From Ignavibacteria bacterium (lineage in GTDB: Bacteria > Bacteroidota > Ignavibacteria > UBA10030 > UBA6906), in NCBI GenBank assembly GCA_029859455.1, contig JAOUDE010000161.1, positions 1-6,048 on the forward strand: a stretch of 6,048 nt of DNA, given 5' to 3'. The notes beneath the pieces are model-generated. The model saw nothing but the letters and a program-made list of their open reading frames with translations. It was not told the DNA's origin and searched no databases. Each line of letters begins with the position of its first letter. The first letter of the stretch is position 1. Positions 4,964-6,048 of this stretch are shown piece by piece. Made by a program: the position numbers and the translations under genes.

Positions 4964-5851
4964 ATGGAACACCTTCTCAAGATTATATCGAAGCCTGACA
5001 ATATTCCGATTGTCTTTCTTCTGGTTCTGGTCGTCTTCTACACCTGGTACGGCTTCAAGCAGGCGATAGCGAACGACAGGGCCGGGACGCCGCTGGAAGC
5101 GTCGATGTCTGACAAGGTCCAGGTATGGCCGTATCTCGTCAGAGTCGAATTCCTAGCTGCGCTTCTGGTCATGGTTATTCTGACCTTCTGGTCGTTCCTG
5201 CTGGATGCGCCACTGGAAGAGCCTGCGAACCCCGCTCTGACGCCGAATCCATCGAAAGCTCCCTGGTATTTCCTGGGCCTGCAGGAGATCCTGGTCTATT
5301 TTGATCCGTGGATTGCAGGCGTTCTGATTCCGACGCTGATCATTGTCGGCCTTTGCGTCATTCCGTACATCGATATCAACCCGAAGGGAAACGGCTACTA
5401 CACCTTCAAGGAACGACGCTTCGCGGTGACCACATTCTGTTTCGGGTTCATCGTCCTCTGGGTGGCGCTGATTATCCTGGGGACATTCTTCAGGGGACCC
5501 GGGTGGAACCTGTTCGTTCCGTGGGAGGAGTGGGACACACACAGAGTGGTCGCACTCACCAACGTTGATTTCTCCGAGTTCTTTTTCGGCGTGCCGACGA
5601 GACTCGTCGACGATTCGCTGAATCCCCTCGGGATGATCATCGGATCGGTGACCATCCTCCTCTGGTATGGCCTGGGAGTAGCCTACTATTTCTGGAAAAA
5701 GGGAACCGAGGTTATTCAGAAACTCGGACTTGTGCGATACAGTATCGTTGCCTTTCTGTTTCTCACGATGATGTCGATGACGGTGAAGATCGTTCTCCGG
5801 ATCGGACTCAACATCAAGTATATTCTGGTCACGCCCTGGTTCAACGTGTAG
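4964..5851 (+). CDS. petD: Cytochrome b C-terminal domain / enlarged subunit-IV-like protein
   Basis: The protein completes the split cytochrome b and supplies part of the quinol oxidation site. Its 295 residues exceed the roughly 160 of plastid subunit IV. Six hydrophobic segments are seen: 14-31 (an extra N-terminal anchor), 61-80, 116-136, 153-176, 223-244 and 259-284. NPSKAPWYFLGLQEIL (95-110) is the Qo loop; the PEWY motif of typical complexes reads APWY here (99-102), so its Glu is replaced by Pro100. A soluble loop at about 177-220 contains GPGW and EEWDTHR, and the protein ends in NIKYILVTPWFNV, a typical end for this subfamily. It lies 16 nt after the b6-like gene, so co-translation is likely; the Shine-Dalgarno is weak (GGA at 4950-4953 region). 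The petD symbol is by analogy. Confidence 0.9.
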   Translation: MEHLLKIISKPDNIPIVFLLVLVVFYTWYGFKQAIANDRAGTPLEASMSDKVQVWPYLVRVEFLAALLVMVILTFWSFLLDAPLEEPANPALTPNPSKAPWYFLGLQEILVYFDPWIAGVLIPTLIIVGLCVIPYIDINPKGNGYYTFKERRFAVTTFCFGFIVLWVALIILGTFFRGPGWNLFVPWEEWDTHRVVALTNVDFSEFFFGVPTRLVDDSLNPLGMIIGSVTILLWYGLGVAYYFWKKGTEVIQKLGLVRYSIVAFLFLTMMSMTVKIVLRIGLNIKYILVTPWFNV

Positions 5852-5889
5852 CACGACATCGACTGCCAAGGTAGCAAGAAGGATTGACT

Positions 5890-6048
5890 GTGTTTAAGAA
5901 GCGGCTCGAAACACCTATTGAAGAACGGGATTACAGCGGCTATTACCTGCTGTTCTCCGGGTTACTCTTTGTCGGCACCATGTGGGCTGTCGTGGATGAG
6001 GTTTCGACGCGTCGTCCCTGGAAGGACTACCAGCGGGAGTATGCGGCC
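5890..6048 (+). CDS. Membrane-anchored protein, probable cytochrome c partner of the complex, 3'-truncated
   Basis: Only 53 codons are visible before the window ends in frame. The GTG start at 5890 is supported by AAGGA (5879-5883) 6 nt upstream and by an in-frame stop at 5872. The visible protein has a charged N-terminus (residues 1-17), one membrane segment (about 18-35, YYLLFSGLLFVGTMWAVV), then DEVSTRRPWKDYQREY (36-51). A single helix followed by a DE..xRRPWKxYQRE stretch is, from memory, typical of anchored c-type cytochromes encoded directly after split cytochrome b genes of this subfamily. No CxxCH motif has been reached yet, so the haem count and even the cytochrome assignment are inference. 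It begins 38 nt after the subunit-IV stop, in line with one operon. Confidence 0.6.
   Translation, partial: MFKKRLETPIEERDYSGYYLLFSGLLFVGTMWAVVDEVSTRRPWKDYQREYAA

Noticed and set aside
4309..5001. 230-codon open frame on the minus strand across the cytochrome b genes
   Set aside because: It is antisense to conserved haem-ligand helices and its product is a charged His/Arg/Glu-rich sequence typical of the complement of membrane-protein genes.
5153..5869. 238-codon open frame on the minus strand across the subunit-IV-like gene
   Set aside because: Same reason: complement of a conserved membrane-protein gene, with no domain of its own.

Overview
The window (about 55% G+C by eye) carries two gene blocks that meet at overlapping stop codons, followed by a divergent promoter region and an electron-transport operon. 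Several things point to a Gram-negative, menaquinone-type bacterium, perhaps of the Chlorobi/Ignavibacteria or a neighbouring FCB/Gemmatimonadota/Acidobacteria-like group: a bacillithiol-synthesis gene (bshC), and a Rieske/split cytochrome b set of the long b6-like kind known from such lineages. The taxonomic placement is inference from gene content only.

Left block (1-1181, + strand). The 3' end of pnp (KH tail and S1 domain of polynucleotide phosphorylase) is followed after 5 nt by a small charged protein gene of unknown function. That gene overlaps the start of msrA (peptide methionine sulfoxide reductase A) by an ATGA junction. The spacing suggests one operon in which RNA turnover, an unknown small protein and protein repair are co-expressed.

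Middle (1171-2877, - strand). bshC, the putative cysteine ligase of bacillithiol synthesis, converges on msrA; the two coding regions overlap by 11 bp and no intrinsic terminator is visible between them.

Divergent intergenic region (2878-3297). About 420 bp separate bshC from the Rieske gene. It holds a plausible sigma70-type promoter in each direction (2897-2925 minus; 3008-3036 plus), an inverted repeat between them, and on the plus side a leader of about 255 nt with a strong 5' hairpin, a T6 tract and an almost perfect 18-bp palindrome. This is the least explained and most interesting non-coding part of the window.

Right block (3298-6048, + strand). A Rieske iron-sulfur protein with an unusual Pro/Ala-rich N-terminal tail is followed by a four-helix b6-type cytochrome b with all four haem-ligand histidines, an enlarged subunit-IV-like protein whose Qo motif reads APWY instead of PEWY, and the beginning of a membrane-anchored protein that is probably the cytochrome c partner. 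Together they would form a quinol:cytochrome c oxidoreductase: quinol is oxidised at the Rieske/cytochrome b interface and electrons leave through the anchored c-type cytochrome. No mobile element, tRNA, rRNA or CRISPR array was seen. The known genes are ordinary; the novelty candidates are the leader region, the Rieske tail, the Qo-motif variant and the small unknown gene.
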